Assembly (NCBI RefSeq): GCF_001640025.1
Contig: NC_031673.1
Coordinates: 372,001-436,000, forward strand
DNA length: 64,000 nt
Direction of reading: 5' to 3'
DNA from: Sugiyamaella lignohabitans
Lineage: Eukaryota; Ascomycota; Dipodascomycetes; Dipodascales; Trichomonascaceae
Position numbers and translations under genes: made by a program. A model generated the notes under the pieces. The model saw only the letters and a list, made by a program, of their open reading frames with translations, did not search any database and was not told the DNA's origin. How positions within the stretch are numbered: the first letter of the stretch is position 1; the number at the start of each line of letters is the position of its first letter. Positions 1 through 10,045 of the stretch are shown piece after piece.

Positions 1-134
1 CTCCGGCGGCTGGGGCTCCGCCCCAGACCCTGGTTGCTCCTGCTTCGCAGGAGATGGCGGGGACCCCGACGAAACGACTCGAGCGCAGCGGGAGGAGCAG
101 AGGGGTCTGGGGCCGAGCTCCAGCCGCAGGAGGC
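1..134. repeat. GHE full copy (A-B'), cut at left edge
   Basis: The first two bases of the GCCTCC tip lie outside the window. H1 and the type A hairpin are followed by a 21-bp spacer and a type B' right half. The right half is slightly decayed (GGCCGAGCTCCAG in place of the perfect H1 stem, and GCAGGAGGC at the tip). Confidence 0.85.
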
Positions 135-984
135 AAAAGGTCGGGATCTTGTGGTCCACGGAAAGTGGCAAATATGCTAAGTTTTGTGTGGCGAGTGGCA
201 CATGAGAGAGCCTGTCACGGGATTGAGCTTCGTTTGGGTCGTGGCCACAGCTGACTTGTGCTCCAGCCCCATAGCATTCCAGATTGCGTTTGGTTTATGG
301 GATGAACTATTCTGATTAATATATCCGCTGATGGGTTTAACTGGTATTTCCAGCCAACGTCGGCTAATCAACGGTTTTTACTCGAAGAATTCAAGTGTTC
401 AGACTTGAAATGTGCAGAGTGGATGGCATATGTAGAAGTTACTGATGTGTAAGAAAATTCACGGTTTCCTGAGAAACGCAGACCTGGATTAGTAATATTG
501 CAAATGAGTTGAAATGAACTGGCTCGTATCAGTAAGTGGATACAGTAGGCTCACAGGGTCGCAAGTGAATTTATTAGAAACAGCATCTCTAATATTTTCT
601 CACGGTAAAGGGCTGCACAGAGCGGTCTAGATTTGGAATAAGCACCTTGACAGTTAGAACTTTATAAAATATGAAACAGAAATCATTTTAGGCTGTGTTG
701 GATAACTGAGGAGTCTCGGATAAATATGCAGTATCTAAGTGCTAGTCAGATATGGTCCTCGGTAATTGAGGCTAACTCTAATTTCACGAAGATGCCTCTG
801 TTTCATATTCATGAGCAAAGTCTCAAAAATATCACGAACTTGGGCCCAGGAAAAATATAAATTGGGTCAAAAATGTCTTGTCAGGGGTCTTCTTTCTTTC
901 TTATCATATTCAACATCGATCTGATTCTCATTCGTTTTACAACATCTTTCCAACTACAAATCACTCTTTTTTACCAATCTAAAA
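135..984. promoter_or_regulatory. Upstream region of the secreted protein gene
   Basis: About 850 bp without a supportable gene. A TATAAAT motif at 856-862 lies about 125 nt before the start codon, followed by a CT-rich leader, as in strongly expressed yeast genes. Nothing else is recognised here. Confidence 0.5.
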
Positions 985-1971
985 ATGGTCGCTTCTAAGT
1001 TTATCATCTCTGTTTTCCTTGCTCTTGGCGCTGCCAATGCTGCTGCTTCTGAAGGCACTATTGCTGCTCGTCAATTCGCTCTTTTGGACGGTGTTCAAAG
1101 TGGTGTCACCAACTACCGTCAAACTGTCGATACTCTTATCAGACAGCTTGAGTCTGGTAATGGTCATGCAGCTGCTGACTCCATTGCTGCTGCTATCACT
1201 GGTCTCGATTCGCAAATCGATAATGCCATTGGAACTGTATCTGATGCTTTGGCTCCTTTCACTCTTGGCGTTTCCAAGGCTATTGGCAATGTCTTGCTTG
1301 GACCTTTCGTCCAATCCGTCACCAACGGTGCTGAGGTTGTTCTTTCCAACATCATCGGTGGTGCCGTCGATGGTATCTCTGCTCCTATTGTTGCCAGCTT
1401 GACTGGAAATATCAACAACTTGGTTCAACAGGGTCAACACTACAACATTGACACCTCGAAGTTGGCTGATCTCAACTCTCAGCTTCAAGAGCACCTTCCT
1501 CAAATGCAGCAAAGAAGCCTTGTCACTCGTCAAAACGCTTTGCTTGATGGTGTTGAGAGCGGTGTTACTAACTACCGTCAAACTGTCGACACTCTTACCA
1601 GACAGCTTGAATCTGGTAATGGTCACGCAGCTGCTGACTCCATTGCTGCTGCTATCACTGGTCTCGATTCGCAAATCGATAATGCCATTGGAACTGTATC
1701 TGATGCTTTGGCTCCTTTCACTCTTGGCGTTTCCAAGGCTATTGGCAATGTCTTGCTTGGACCATTTGTTCAATCAGTCACCAACGGTGCTGAGGTTCTC
1801 CTCTCCAACCTTGTTGGTGGTGCCATTGATGGTGTCTCTGCTCCCATCGTCGCCAGCTTGACTGGTAACATCAACAACTTGGTCCAGCAGGGTCAACATT
1901 ACAATATCGACACCTCCAAGCTCGCCAACCTCAACACCGAGCTCCAAAACCACTTGCCTGCTATGAACTGA
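985..1971 (+). CDS. Secreted two-repeat protein of unknown function
   Basis: A 328-residue protein with an N-terminal hydrophobic signal peptide (about residues 1-22, ending near ANAAAS), so export through the secretory pathway is predicted. The mature part is two tandem copies of a roughly 150-residue, Cys-free, Ala/Ser/Leu-rich helical module. Each module begins near (R)QxALLDGV and ends with LQxHLP. The DNA period is 459 bp. Positions 1158-1304 and 1617-1763 differ at a single base, indicating recent duplication or gene conversion. The helical, Ala-rich, Cys-free character loosely resembles fungal HsbA-type cell-wall proteins, but I do not recognise the family. No GPI signal or C-terminal membrane segment is visible. 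The ATG at 985 is in an AAAA context and follows a TATA box. A decayed GHE follows the stop codon. Confidence 0.85.
   Translation: MVASKFIISVFLALGAANAAASEGTIAARQFALLDGVQSGVTNYRQTVDTLIRQLESGNGHAAADSIAAAITGLDSQIDNAIGTVSDALAPFTLGVSKAIGNVLLGPFVQSVTNGAEVVLSNIIGGAVDGISAPIVASLTGNINNLVQQGQHYNIDTSKLADLNSQLQEHLPQMQQRSLVTRQNALLDGVESGVTNYRQTVDTLTRQLESGNGHAAADSIAAAITGLDSQIDNAIGTVSDALAPFTLGVSKAIGNVLLGPFVQSVTNGAEVLLSNLVGGAIDGVSAPIVASLTGNINNLVQQGQHYNIDTSKLANLNTELQNHLPAMN
1158..1763 (+). repeat. 459-bp intragenic tandem duplication (best-conserved segment)
   Basis: Bases 1158-1304 recur at 1617-1763 with one mismatch (CATGC versus CACGC). The repeat is in frame and encodes the two protein modules. The outer ends of the modules are more diverged than this core. 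Confidence 0.9.
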
Positions 1972-2863
1972 ACTGTCTGGCTGATTAGCGACTTCTTATA
2001 TCTCAAATACTACAATACAGTACTATCATTTTAGTTGACTTCTTGCCTCTGGCGGCTGGGGCGCTGCTACTGCCACATACCCCGTTACTCCCGCGAAGCG
2101 GGAGTTGCTTGGTCATTAGACACATAATGAACAATTTTTCTCTAAAAAATAGAAAATAGAACGGCCTATGGAGAGGACTCTCCAAAGATCAAAGTCTTCC
2201 TTTTTTCCTAGCAAAACCATAAACCACTTCACCTAATCTACTAGTATCTTAGAAAAACCACCTGGAAACAATTAATCAAAGACATTTCAACCGAATTGTA
2301 ACAAAAGCTAGATCAAACAACTCCTGAAGAATGCAGATCAACGCAGGACATGCTGCATAATCGACGCAGGGTCCAAACTCCATGCGACTACTAATTTCGC
2401 ATATCGATTTAATAAAATAGCAAGCTGGCTCTTCCAATCTTCCTAAGATATCGTCTAAAATAATCTACTGGTATTTTTAATGCTGACAGTTGGCTCCTCG
2501 TAACTACTATCAAATGCACCCTAACCCAGATGAAATCTCGGACTATATATAAGCGGTCGATTTTGAGTTGCATTGAATTTGAGAAATGAAGTTCGAAACC
2601 GGAACATAGACTGCAATTGATAACAGCCATCGCGGTATCTGTGGATTATTTCCAAGAGTTTTGTGGTTTCAAGTGGTTTCCCGTGGATTTAAAAGAAACG
2701 CTGTCATTGTATAAAGTCCGCTTCAGAATAACAAGAACAGATTGCATTGTGTGAGTTTTTGAAGTTGTGACTTCTTGAATCAGTGAATTGGTGAATCAGT
2801 CTTGTGATATTTTCCCGTAAACCTGGCAATTGAATTTCTGGAGGAACTGATTTTTCAGAAAAA
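1972..2863. promoter_or_regulatory. Intergenic region and TAF12 promoter
   Basis: Contains the decayed GHE at 2045-2104. The rest is AT-rich with no convincing gene. No clear TATA box close to the TAF12 start is seen. Confidence 0.4.
2045..2104 (+). repeat. Decayed GHE left half, 73 nt past the stop
   Basis: GCCTCTGGCGGC is followed by a disrupted H1 and then CTCCCGC-GAA-GCGGGAG at 2088-2104. Relative to the usual CTCCTGC/GCAGGAG stem, both strands of one base pair have changed (T-A to C-G), so pairing is kept. Confidence 0.7.
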
Positions 2864-3837
2864 ATGAACAACGGGAATAATCGCGCTGGCGCGAGTGGAG
2901 GTGGCGGAATGCCTAATATTCCAAACCAATCCCCTGCAAATCAGGCTCAGGCTGTGAGAGAACGGTTGGTCAATTTACAACCTCAGCAGCTGAATGCTCT
3001 TATTCAGCAGTATCAACAAGCAATGCAAGGTGTGATCCAAGCCGGACCGCAGTCGCAAGAGGGCCAAGAACACTTTTTACGCGCTCAGAGGATCAAACAA
3101 GTGTTACAACAGTATCAGGGTCAGATGCAGGCTCAAGCTCAGCAGCGTGGTCAAAGACCTCCTGTAGCCAACCAAGCTCAAACAGCAGCTCACGCCCAAG
3201 CACAAGCTATGAATGCTCGTGCTCAACAACAAGCTATGAATGCTGCTGCTGCTAATGGAGCCATTCCTCAGAACCAACAGGCCATGGCCCAGCTACAACA
3301 ACAACAACTTCTCCTTCAACAACAACAACAACAACAACAACAACAGCAGCAGCAACAACAGCAACAACAGCAGCAGCAACAGCAGCAACAACAACAGCAG
3401 CAGCAGCAGCAGCAACAACAACAGGCAGCGGTAGCAGCAGCGGCAGCAGCGAATCCAAATGCTAACCATGCTAGGTTGGCTTCACAACAACAGCAACAAC
3501 AACAGCAACAACAACAGCAACAACAACAACAGCAACAGCAGCAACAACAACAGCAACAGCGTCAACGACAGTTTCAAAGTATGACCCCTCAACAACAGTT
3601 TGCATACCGAACTAGTCAATTAGAGCAATTTAGAAACACACAGAGAACTCTTCAAGAGCAGCTTGACCGGTTAGAACGGGCTTTACGAGAGCAGCCTAAT
3701 CTTGATGAAGAAATGAAGGCCAAAATTCGTCAACAAGAACAGTCACTTCGTGACCGAAAAGACAGTTACAAGAGTCTGGAATTGCAAGTAATGCAACAGA
3801 TTCGGGTCGCTGCTGGACAACAACAGCTCCAACAGCA

Positions 3838-3871
<34 letters not shown>

Positions 3872-4864
3872 AATCCAGGAGCTCAAGCCCAAGTTCAAGC
3901 TCAACAATCACAAGCACAAACTCCAGCAGCTCAGGCACAGTTTCAGCAACAACAACAACAACAAGCAGCAGCTGCTGCTGTTAGACAGTCGCCAGCACTT
4001 CAAAACCAGCTTCCACAGGGTTCACCAATTGGAGTTCCTATTTCGTCGCCTATGAATGCAGCATCCACTCCAATTCAAAGACCCGGTAGTGTAGCTAGTA
4101 ATTCATCTGCAGGAAGGCCCATTTCTCCAGCTGTAGGTGCTGGTGCTGGAGGTCCTGGTACACCTGGAGCTCCAGGAACCCCATCAGTTAACATGGCAAG
4201 AATGGCTAATGGTTTAGCACCATCGACTCGAGTAGCTATGCAACTCAGTGCAAATAATATTCCCGGAGGAACTCCTCCAACAGGGCCGTCTGCTCGACCT
4301 AATCCACCTAACCATCTAGCGGCCAGTCAAGCCATGTCCTCACCCACTCGTGCCAGTGTTCCTTCTTTGCCAATTCCTCAGAACCTGACTGTCAAACAAC
4401 CAGTTCCTGTTACTATGAAGCCAGGAAGACCTTCATTATCAGGAGGAAATGCCATTCCTGCTGCTGCATTGACCACTCCAGCACTTACCAAACCACCTCA
4501 ATTTGAAGTAACTGGAGATCGAGTGTTGTCGAAACGTAAACTTAGCGAGCTTGTTAGCAGTGTTGTTGGCGACGATAAAGAAGCCATGATCGATGGCGAT
4601 GTTGAAGAACTGCTGTTGGACCTTGCTGACGAGTTTGTGACGAGCGTGACGTCGTTCGCATGCCGACTGGCCAAACACCGCAAGTCCGACACCCTGGAAG
4701 TCAAAGACTTGCAATTGCACCTCGAACGCAACTGGAACATCCGCATCCCAGGCTACTCGGCCGACGAAATCCGCTCTGTCCGCAAAATTGCTCCCACCCA
4801 GAGCTACATCCAAAAAATCGCCGGTGTCAACATGAGCCGTTCTGTCGGCGGCAAAGGAATCTAA
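2864..4864 (+). CDS. TAF12: TFIID/SAGA subunit TAF12
   Basis: A 666-residue nuclear protein. The C-terminal domain (about residues 555-625, LSKRKLSELV through LERNWNIRIPGYS) is the TAF12 histone fold. In yeast this pairs with TAF4 in TFIID and with ADA1 in SAGA. The end (YIQKIAGVN) fits TAF12 tails. The N-terminal two thirds are low complexity. Three polyglutamine blocks of mixed CAA/CAG codons lie near residues 147-187, 208-232 and 318-335, with Ala/Pro-rich linkers. A charged helical segment (about 240-310) separates the second and third blocks. The ATG at 2864 (AAAAAATGAAC) is the first in frame. The gene converges on the MMtag gene, with GHE copies between them. The family call is firm. 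PolyQ length is likely to vary between strains. Confidence 0.95.
3320..3560 (+). repeat. CAA/CAG microsatellite (polyQ) in TAF12
   Basis: Two long runs of mixed CAA and CAG codons separated by an Ala-rich linker. A third, shorter run lies near 3830-3872. Interrupted codon use limits, but does not exclude, slippage. Confidence 0.9.
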
Positions 4865-4912
4865 CTCAACTGTAATACAATCCCTATTCAACTTCACTGC
4901 TGGGAACCTTGT

Positions 4913-4972
4913 GCCTCCGTCGGCTGGGGCTCTGCCCCAGACCCCGTGACTCCTCTCGCTCCGCTCCAGTCG
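4913..4972 (+). repeat. GHE left half (type B), 48 nt past TAF12 stop
   Basis: Tip GCCTCCGTCGGC, H1 with loop TCT, then a type B inner hairpin. It lies in the same sense as TAF12 and directly precedes a full copy. Confidence 0.85.
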
Positions 4973-4996
4973 TTTTTACGTCGACGGGTTGCTGCT

Positions 4997-5135
4997 GCCT
5001 CCGGCGGCTGGGGCTACGCCCCAGACCCCGTGGCTCCTCTCGCTCCGCTCGAGTCGTTTTCGTTGACAGTCCCAGCAAAATCTCCTGCGAAGCAGGAGCT
5101 ACGGGGTCTGGGGCAGAGCCCCAGCCGCCGGAGGC
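4997..5135. repeat. GHE full copy (B-A') between TAF12 and MMtag gene
   Basis: Left H1 has loop TAC with an intact stem. The inner hairpins are B on the left and A' on the right. It ends 66 nt from the stop of the convergent MMtag gene. Confidence 0.9.
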
Positions 5136-5201
5136 AGCGTCTCACGAACACATATGAAAATTAAATAAATAAATAAATAGGACTGGATCTCAGTGAGCGA
5201 C

Positions 5202-5861
5202 CTAGCGACGGTCACGACTTCGGTCTCTCTGATCTCTGTTTCTCTCTCTGCTCCTGTCGCGATGTCTGTGAGAATGTCGTTTTCGACTGTCTCTGCTTCG
5301 TGGCCTGGATTCTCTGTGAGAAGGTTCACGGGTTCTGGACCGTGATCTGGACCGTGATCGCGATCGGTGTCTATCTCTGGGTTCATGCGAACGAGTGGAT
5401 TTATTACTATCGCGATCATTCGACCGATCACGCCGTCTATGGCTGTGATGGTTTCTATGTCGTTCTCGACTGGAATCTCGGTCACTAGACCGATGATGAT
5501 GCGACCGCTGCGACCGGTGTGAACTGCCTTCACAGTTTGATCTGTCGTCTTTTTTCTTCTCGAGTTTTTCCATATCAGCAGGATCATAACCCAGTAACTC
5601 TGCCAGGGCTTTTCTTTCCATATCTTTCATCATCTCGAGCTCCGACTGCTCGCCTTCATTCTTCTGTTCTCCACCACCACCACCGCCATCTTTCTCTTTC
5701 GAGTACCAAATGGGGTCTTTACTGCCTCCTCTTCCCTGATGAGGCGCCATAAGCGAGTGGCCAAGATAGTTGGTTTTGTACTTGTCATTCTTCACGTTCT
5801 CCCAGTCAAACGACGCCCTTCCACCCCTCACCGAAGCCTCTTTAAACGTTCTCAGATCCAT
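5202..5861 (-). CDS. MMtag-family RS-rich protein (MMTAG2/C1orf35-like)
   Basis: A 219-residue protein. Residues of about 8-95 carry the MMtag signature: SVRGG, FDWENVKNDKYKTNYLGHSLMAP and a WYSKEK motif, then a helix ending in ALAELLGYDP. This matches human multiple-myeloma tumour-associated protein 2. The last 90 residues are an Arg/Ser/His/Asp-rich tail with RSRSRSRSRS repeats, typical of spliceosome-associated proteins, so a nuclear RNA-processing role is inferred. No biochemical function of the family is known to me. The start is ATG at 5861; an in-frame ATG at 5873 would add four residues. A TATAAAT on the minus strand lies about 45 nt upstream. There is no Saccharomyces cerevisiae equivalent that I recall. 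Confidence 0.85.
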   Translation of the reverse strand: MDLRTFKEASVRGGRASFDWENVKNDKYKTNYLGHSLMAPHQGRGGSKDPIWYSKEKDGGGGGGEQKNEGEQSELEMMKDMERKALAELLGYDPADMEKLEKKKDDRSNCEGSSHRSQRSHHHRSSDRDSSRERHRNHHSHRRRDRSNDRDSNKSTRSHEPRDRHRSRSRSRSRSRTREPSHRESRPRSRDSRKRHSHRHRDRSRERNRDQRDRSRDRR

Positions 5862-5943
5862 CTTCACCAGCATGAAACTTTCCAACCCGTGAACCTCGCG
5901 CACGGCTGCATTTATACTCGCAGATCGCTCAGGGGGGCCTGGT

Positions 5944-6094
5944 GCCTCCGGCGGCTGGGGCTCCGCCCCAGACCCTGGTTGCTCCTGCTTCGCAGGAGTT
6001 TTTCCCCCTGGCGTTGCTGGGGACCGTTTTGCCCGACTCGAGCGCAGCGAGAGGAGCAACCAGGGTCTGGGGCGGAGCCCCAGCCGCCGGAGGC
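5944..6094. repeat. GHE full copy (A-B') between SPF27 and MMtag gene
   Basis: Complete element with a 36-bp spacer. It lies 227 nt past the SPF27 stop and about 80 nt upstream of the MMtag start. No CTAAC or acceptor flanks it on the minus strand, so it does not look intronic. Confidence 0.9.
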
Positions 6095-6235
6095 AGGCCC
6101 CATCCCCCCTCGAAAATAAATAGAAAATAAACAGAAAATAAATAAATAAGCAGCCAATTGGCACAAAATATGGTGTCGGTTCGAGTGAACCTGTTTTAGA
6201 GGCGGTAGCCAGTGCTGAGAGCGGGGATGTTGTAT

Positions 6236-6254
6236 GCAGGGTCCAGGACCCTGC
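6236..6254. repeat. Short perfect inverted repeat
   Basis: GCAGGGTCC, one A, then GGACCCTGC: a 9-bp perfect inverted repeat downstream of SPF27. It may be a 3'-end structure. The sequence is unrelated to GHE stems. Confidence 0.5.
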
Positions 6255-6321
6255 GTCACGGCTGCCTCGGCAGTCGACGGTTTGAAGGGGTTTTTGGGGG
6301 GAAAAAAGTTGGTGAAGAGGT

Positions 6322-7152
6322 TTATTCACGGCGGAGGTGTTTGATTTCGCGTTCGAGTTTGAGGTTGGCGACATTGACGTCGACGAGGCCTTTGAGGGTA
6401 TCTTTCCAGCGGGTCTCGAGGTATCTGAGGGTGGGCTCGATTTCGAGCTGTTTACGTTTTCGTTCGTTGTTGATGGATTCGATAAGTTGTTTGTGGTTCT
6501 GAAGACTCTGTTCGTATGAAGTGAGTGTTTTCTCGAGCTGGTCGTTGCCAATGAGCCACTGGTTCTTGCCGAACTCGCTCAATAGCGACAGGTTCTCCTG
6601 CCGGATATGCGAATGGGCCAATGCTATATAAACTTCCGGCACCTTCAATTCGCCGGTTTCGGGGTCCTGAAGGTCTGTATACTTGCGAACATCCACCCCA
6701 CCCGCCATCTTCGTCTGCTCACCCGACTCTAACTTCCCAATCTCCTGCTGTAACCCGCCAGTCAAAAAACTCCTCGTCACAGGCAACTGTTCCTCCACCA
6801 GCGGATGCAACCCATTCTTCACTCGATTCCTGGCCTGCTCGTCCGCAGCGGCCTTCTGAATGGCGGCCCTCGCCGTCTCTAACGACCCCTCGTCCGCGGT
6901 CTCAATATCTGCAATTCCGTTAGTTTCTCATTCTTTACGGGGTGGGGGGTCTGCCTCCGGCGGCTGGGGCTCCGCCCCAGACCCTGGTTGCTCCTCTCGC
7001 TTCGCTCGAGTCGTTTCGTCGACGGTGCCAGCCAATCTCCTGCGAAGCAGGAGCAACCAGGGTCTGGGGCGGAGCCCCAGCCGCCGGAGGCACGTGTCCT
7101 CCGCCAGGGAAAACGTACAGGGAAGTGAGTCGAATGGAGACTGTGCCAGCAT
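6322..7152 (-). CDS. Pre-mRNA splicing factor SPF27/BCAS2 (Cwf7), NTC complex
   Basis: Exons are 7152-7119 and 6908-6322, giving 206 residues. Joining them creates DSLPYIETAD, the conserved family start (DSLPY-I/V-D). The body (HPLVEEQLP, LLSEFGKNQWLIGNDQLE, then a C-terminal coiled coil ending in LEREIKHLR) matches BCAS2/SPF27. This is the NineTeen-complex (Prp19) subunit that corresponds to Snt309 in S. cerevisiae. It acts in the nucleus in spliceosome activation. The intron (6909-7118) has a GTACGT donor, an ACTAAC branch and a CAG acceptor, and carries a full GHE. The start ATG at 7152 leaves an 11-residue first exon. The splice model rests on the reconstructed DSLPYIE motif and is strong. 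Confidence 0.9.
6909..7118 (-). other. SPF27 intron with GHE
   Basis: 210 nt. Donor GTACGT, branch ACTAAC, acceptor TTGCAG. The GHE occupies 139 nt; the rest is 27 nt on the donor side and 44 nt on the acceptor side. Confidence 0.9.
6953..7091. repeat. GHE full copy in SPF27 intron
   Basis: B-A' on the plus strand, A-B' in the sense of the gene. All hairpin stems are perfect. Confidence 0.95.
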
Positions 7153-7853
7153 TGGATGTTTTAGGTTGTGTGTGACCAGGGGGAGTTGTGGTCGGAGGTG
7201 GGTTTTGGACATGAATTATCAGGTTCGCAGGTTTGAACGTGTAGCCGCGGAACCGAGGCGCGGTGGATGGCGCGGCCGCGGCAGGGGCGGCAGCACCAGG
7301 ATAGGAGCAGGTCGCCGTCGTCTTTTGTTGTTAGACATCAACCCCAACTTCCAGCTACCGTCAGTTCGAACGCCATCTGACTTGCTTTTTATACTTTTCA
7401 AGAGTGTTTGTCGTGTGCTGTTGTACTCGGTCAGACGAAACAGACACTGAAATTCCGTTATCAGACAACGACCTCGGAGGAGTGATCTTATCAGACGGCT
7501 CGAGCGCCTGCGAGATCGAGTCCCGTTATTAGGTAGTTTCCATAATAATTTGGCAGTGTCAACACTAACAGATAAAGAATTTGGGATCGATTTAAGGTTT
7601 CAGATCCAGTAATTTATTTGTTTTCTTCTTACGTTTTTTAGTACACACGTCGGAGGTGAACTGAAACTGCTATTATCTGAATCATCATAGTAGTCATCGT
7701 ATATCGGCTAACTGGTGCAGAGTCAAGAAACAGATTCACGAACAGAGCCAGTAATAAACTCAAGGAACAGAGTCAAAGAACAGAATCAGTTCAAACAAAC
7801 ATAACAGCGCTTTCAAACCAAGTCATTATTAACACAATATACATATAGACACC
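7153..7853. promoter_or_regulatory. Divergent promoter region SPF27/SNF7
   Basis: About 700 bp between divergent genes. The SPF27-proximal third is GC-rich (near 7250-7320); the SNF7-proximal part is AT-rich. No element or gene can be supported. Confidence 0.5.
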
Positions 7854-8492
7854 ATGTGGGGATACCTGTTTGGATCAGGAGCCAAGAAAGATCAGGCCAA
7901 GAACTCGATTATCTCGTTACGAGAACAGATAGATACTCTATCGAAGCGAGAGAAACATTTCCAGAAGCAGATTGAAGAGCTCGAAGCCACTGCCAGAAAG
8001 AATGTCACGACCAATAAAGCGGCTGCTCGTACCGCATTGAAACGGAAGAAGGAGCGAGAGGCCGATTTGGACAAGACCCAGGCGCAAATCGACTCGCTCC
8101 AGCAACAACTGCATGCTATTGAAAATGCCAAACTCAACTACGAGACTATGAAGATCATGTCTCAAGGAGCTCAAGCCATGAAACACATTCACGGCAACAT
8201 GAACATTGACAAGGTCGATGCCACTATGGACGATATTCGCGACCAAGTGGCACTCGGAGAAGAAATCTCCGACGCCATTTCACGACCACTGGGCCAAGAA
8301 GTGGACGAAGACGATCTCAACGAAGAACTCGAGGCTCTGGAGCAAGAAGCCCTCGATGCCAAGATGGTCAACGCCGGCAAAGCACCAGTGCACAACCTCC
8401 CCACACAGCAATTACACGAGCCGGAACCAGCCGTCGAAGAAGACGACGAGGAAGAAGAGCTGCGCAAACTGCAAGCCGAAATGGCCCTATAA
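7854..8492 (+). CDS. SNF7: ESCRT-III subunit SNF7 (VPS32)
   Basis: A 212-residue protein acting at endosomal membranes in multivesicular-body sorting. It starts MWGYLFG, as in Snf7/CHMP4 proteins, with the basic N-terminal helices of the ESCRT-III core (SKREKHFQKQIEELE, ALKRKKEREADL). The signature METMKIMSQGAQAMKxIH-like segment, NIDKVDATMDDIRDQ and GEEISDAISRP follow. The acidic C-terminus ends in EEELRKLQAEMAL, a MIM1-type helix that binds the Vps4 MIT domain. Length and end match the family exactly. No intron is needed. It converges on SED5 with a shared GHE between. Confidence 0.96.
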   Translation: MWGYLFGSGAKKDQAKNSIISLREQIDTLSKREKHFQKQIEELEATARKNVTTNKAAARTALKRKKEREADLDKTQAQIDSLQQQLHAIENAKLNYETMKIMSQGAQAMKHIHGNMNIDKVDATMDDIRDQVALGEEISDAISRPLGQEVDEDDLNEELEALEQEALDAKMVNAGKAPVHNLPTQQLHEPEPAVEEDDEEEELRKLQAEMAL

Positions 8493-8559
8493 ACTAATCA
8501 CCCACCCGGCCCGCTGCATTCGATATATGAGTACATGAAATAATTCTGACGGACAGACT

Positions 8560-8699
8560 GCCTCCGGCGGCTGGGGCTCCGCCCCAGACCCTGGTTGCTC
8601 CTCTCGCTTCGCTCGAGTCGTTGCGTCGAGGGACCCGGGACAAACTCCTGCGAAGCAGGAGCAACCAGGGTCTGGGGCGGAGCCCCAGCCGCCGGAGGC
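8560..8699. repeat. GHE full copy between convergent SNF7 and SED5
   Basis: B-A'. It lies 67 nt past the SNF7 stop and 54 nt past the SED5 stop, nearly symmetric between the two 3' ends. Confidence 0.95.
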
Positions 8700-8753
8700 A
8701 CGAGGGGACCGACAAGTGTTAGAGGAATGCTATTAGTGAGAGAGTGAGGGAGT

Positions 8754-10045
8754 CTACGAGACGAGGACCCAGATGAAGAAGAAGAACTGGTAACAGCGGT
8801 TAGTAGACGTGCCGACTCGAGCGCAGCGAGAGGAGCCACGGGGTCAGGGGCAGAGCCCCAGCCGCCGGAGGCAGTAGCCCCCGTATAACTTACGATGATG
8901 ATGCCGAACATTTTGACCATGAGCCAGCGGTTCGACGAGATTCGCGAGTAATATTTCAGCAGTTCACGCTGTGCTCCGGATACGTTGAGGGCGATGTCTT
9001 CGGTGTTGGCGTCGATTCGTTGCACGGTTTCGCGCTGTTCGGCCACCATTGTCGCCAGTTGTGAGAAGATGCCGCCCAGTTCTTGAATAGTCGACTCAAT
9101 AGCTTCAACAGCCGAACTTCGTTGACTCAAATACGAATCCTGCTGCTCTTCTAATAACGCCATGGTCTGTTCTTGTTGTGGTAAGACCAGGAAATCGTCT
9201 TGTCCCGACCCGGGTTTATCGTGATCCGGTAACAGAGATTGTGCTGTAGAAGACGACAACGGTCGGCCATAGGGGTTTTCTCCATACGACTCATCACCAC
9301 CAGCACCACCAGTAGCAGCAGATCCGGCAGGTGAACTGTTTCCTCGTCGATTGGCTGCTGCCGCGTATAATGGCGATTCACTGGATGTATGATCACGTAC
9401 GGACGAGGATGCTGACGAAATGAACTGTTCAGTACGCGAGCGAGTGGCCTGAGTGTTCTTAGTTCGTGTTTCAAGCACTTCTGTAAACCCCGTAGTCACA
9501 TCTGTCAGTTTTCCTTGTAAAAGAACTACCACGTTTCTAGAATGTTCATTTAATTGAGTTTCGGATTTATTAGTGCCCCAAGCAGACGCTGCTTTGCCTC
9601 CTCCTTGCGTCTTAACAAACGCCTGTAACGACGCTATACTGTCGTTGATTTTCGATAATTTCTGTTTGATTACAAATGACAGCTCACCAATCTCGACAGG
9701 TCGGTCGTCAAATAACGTCTTGCGTTTAGCCAGCAACGCCAATCGTTGTAACATGGCCGTTGTTTCACTGATTTCTTGTGCGATTCCTGACGCTCGCAAC
9801 GCGAACTGGCTCTTAGGACTTTTATTTTCTAATCCCGTTCCTGATCCGCTACTGGCCCCTGGCCCTCCAAACGCGGATTCTGGTCCGTTTATGATTCCAC
9901 TGCCACCGTAACTACCGGTCTGGCCTGACGACGAACTCCCGGGTCGACCTACAACCGTGCCATTAATTTTGGCTATCGAAGTCACACACGCCCGGAACTC
10001 CTGAGTCCGGTCCTGCACCGACGGCAACAAAACCGCGCTCGCCAT
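8754..10045 (-). CDS. SED5: Golgi Qa-SNARE syntaxin SED5
   Basis: Exons are 10045-8894 and 8786-8754, giving 394 residues. The N-terminal VQDRTQEFRACV resembles the short Sed5 peptide that binds the SM protein Sly1. A Habc-like region follows. The SNARE helix (IQELGGIFSQLATMVAEQRETVQRI) has the Qa zero-layer Gln in FSQLA. The second exon completes the C-terminal anchor as FGIII-FFFFIWVLVS, like the yeast Sed5 tail. The protein should be a tail-anchored cis-Golgi t-SNARE for ER-Golgi and intra-Golgi fusion. Without splicing, the frame stays open through the half-GHE for about 130 more codons and replaces the membrane anchor. The last coding exon is only 33 nt. Confidence 0.95.
8787..8893 (-). 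other. SED5 intron with half GHE
   Basis: 107 nt. Donor GTAAGT, branch TACTAAC, acceptor TACCAG. It contains one 60-nt half-element and splits the codons of the membrane anchor from the rest of the protein. Confidence 0.92.
8813..8872. repeat. GHE right half (B') in SED5 intron
   Basis: A left half in gene sense. H1 in the right half reads GGGGC-AGA-GCCCC with one outer mismatch (GTCAGGGG). Confidence 0.9.

Noticed and set aside
979..1773. Long antisense frame opposite the secreted protein gene
   Set aside because: It mirrors the two-repeat coding sequence and lacks any signal or family match. The plus strand has a signal peptide and a TATA box.
3252..3938. Poly-Val/Ala minus-strand and poly-Asn/Ser plus-strand frames in TAF12
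   Set aside because: Shadows of CAA/CAG repeats in other frames.
6174..6192. tRNA T-arm-like GGTTCGAGTGAACC
   Set aside because: No acceptor stem, anticodon arm or A box can be fitted around it.
7219..7401. Basic Pro/Arg-rich minus-strand frame upstream of SPF27
   Set aside because: GC-rich promoter sequence without homologues. The SPF27 start is fixed by its DSLPYIE join downstream of it.
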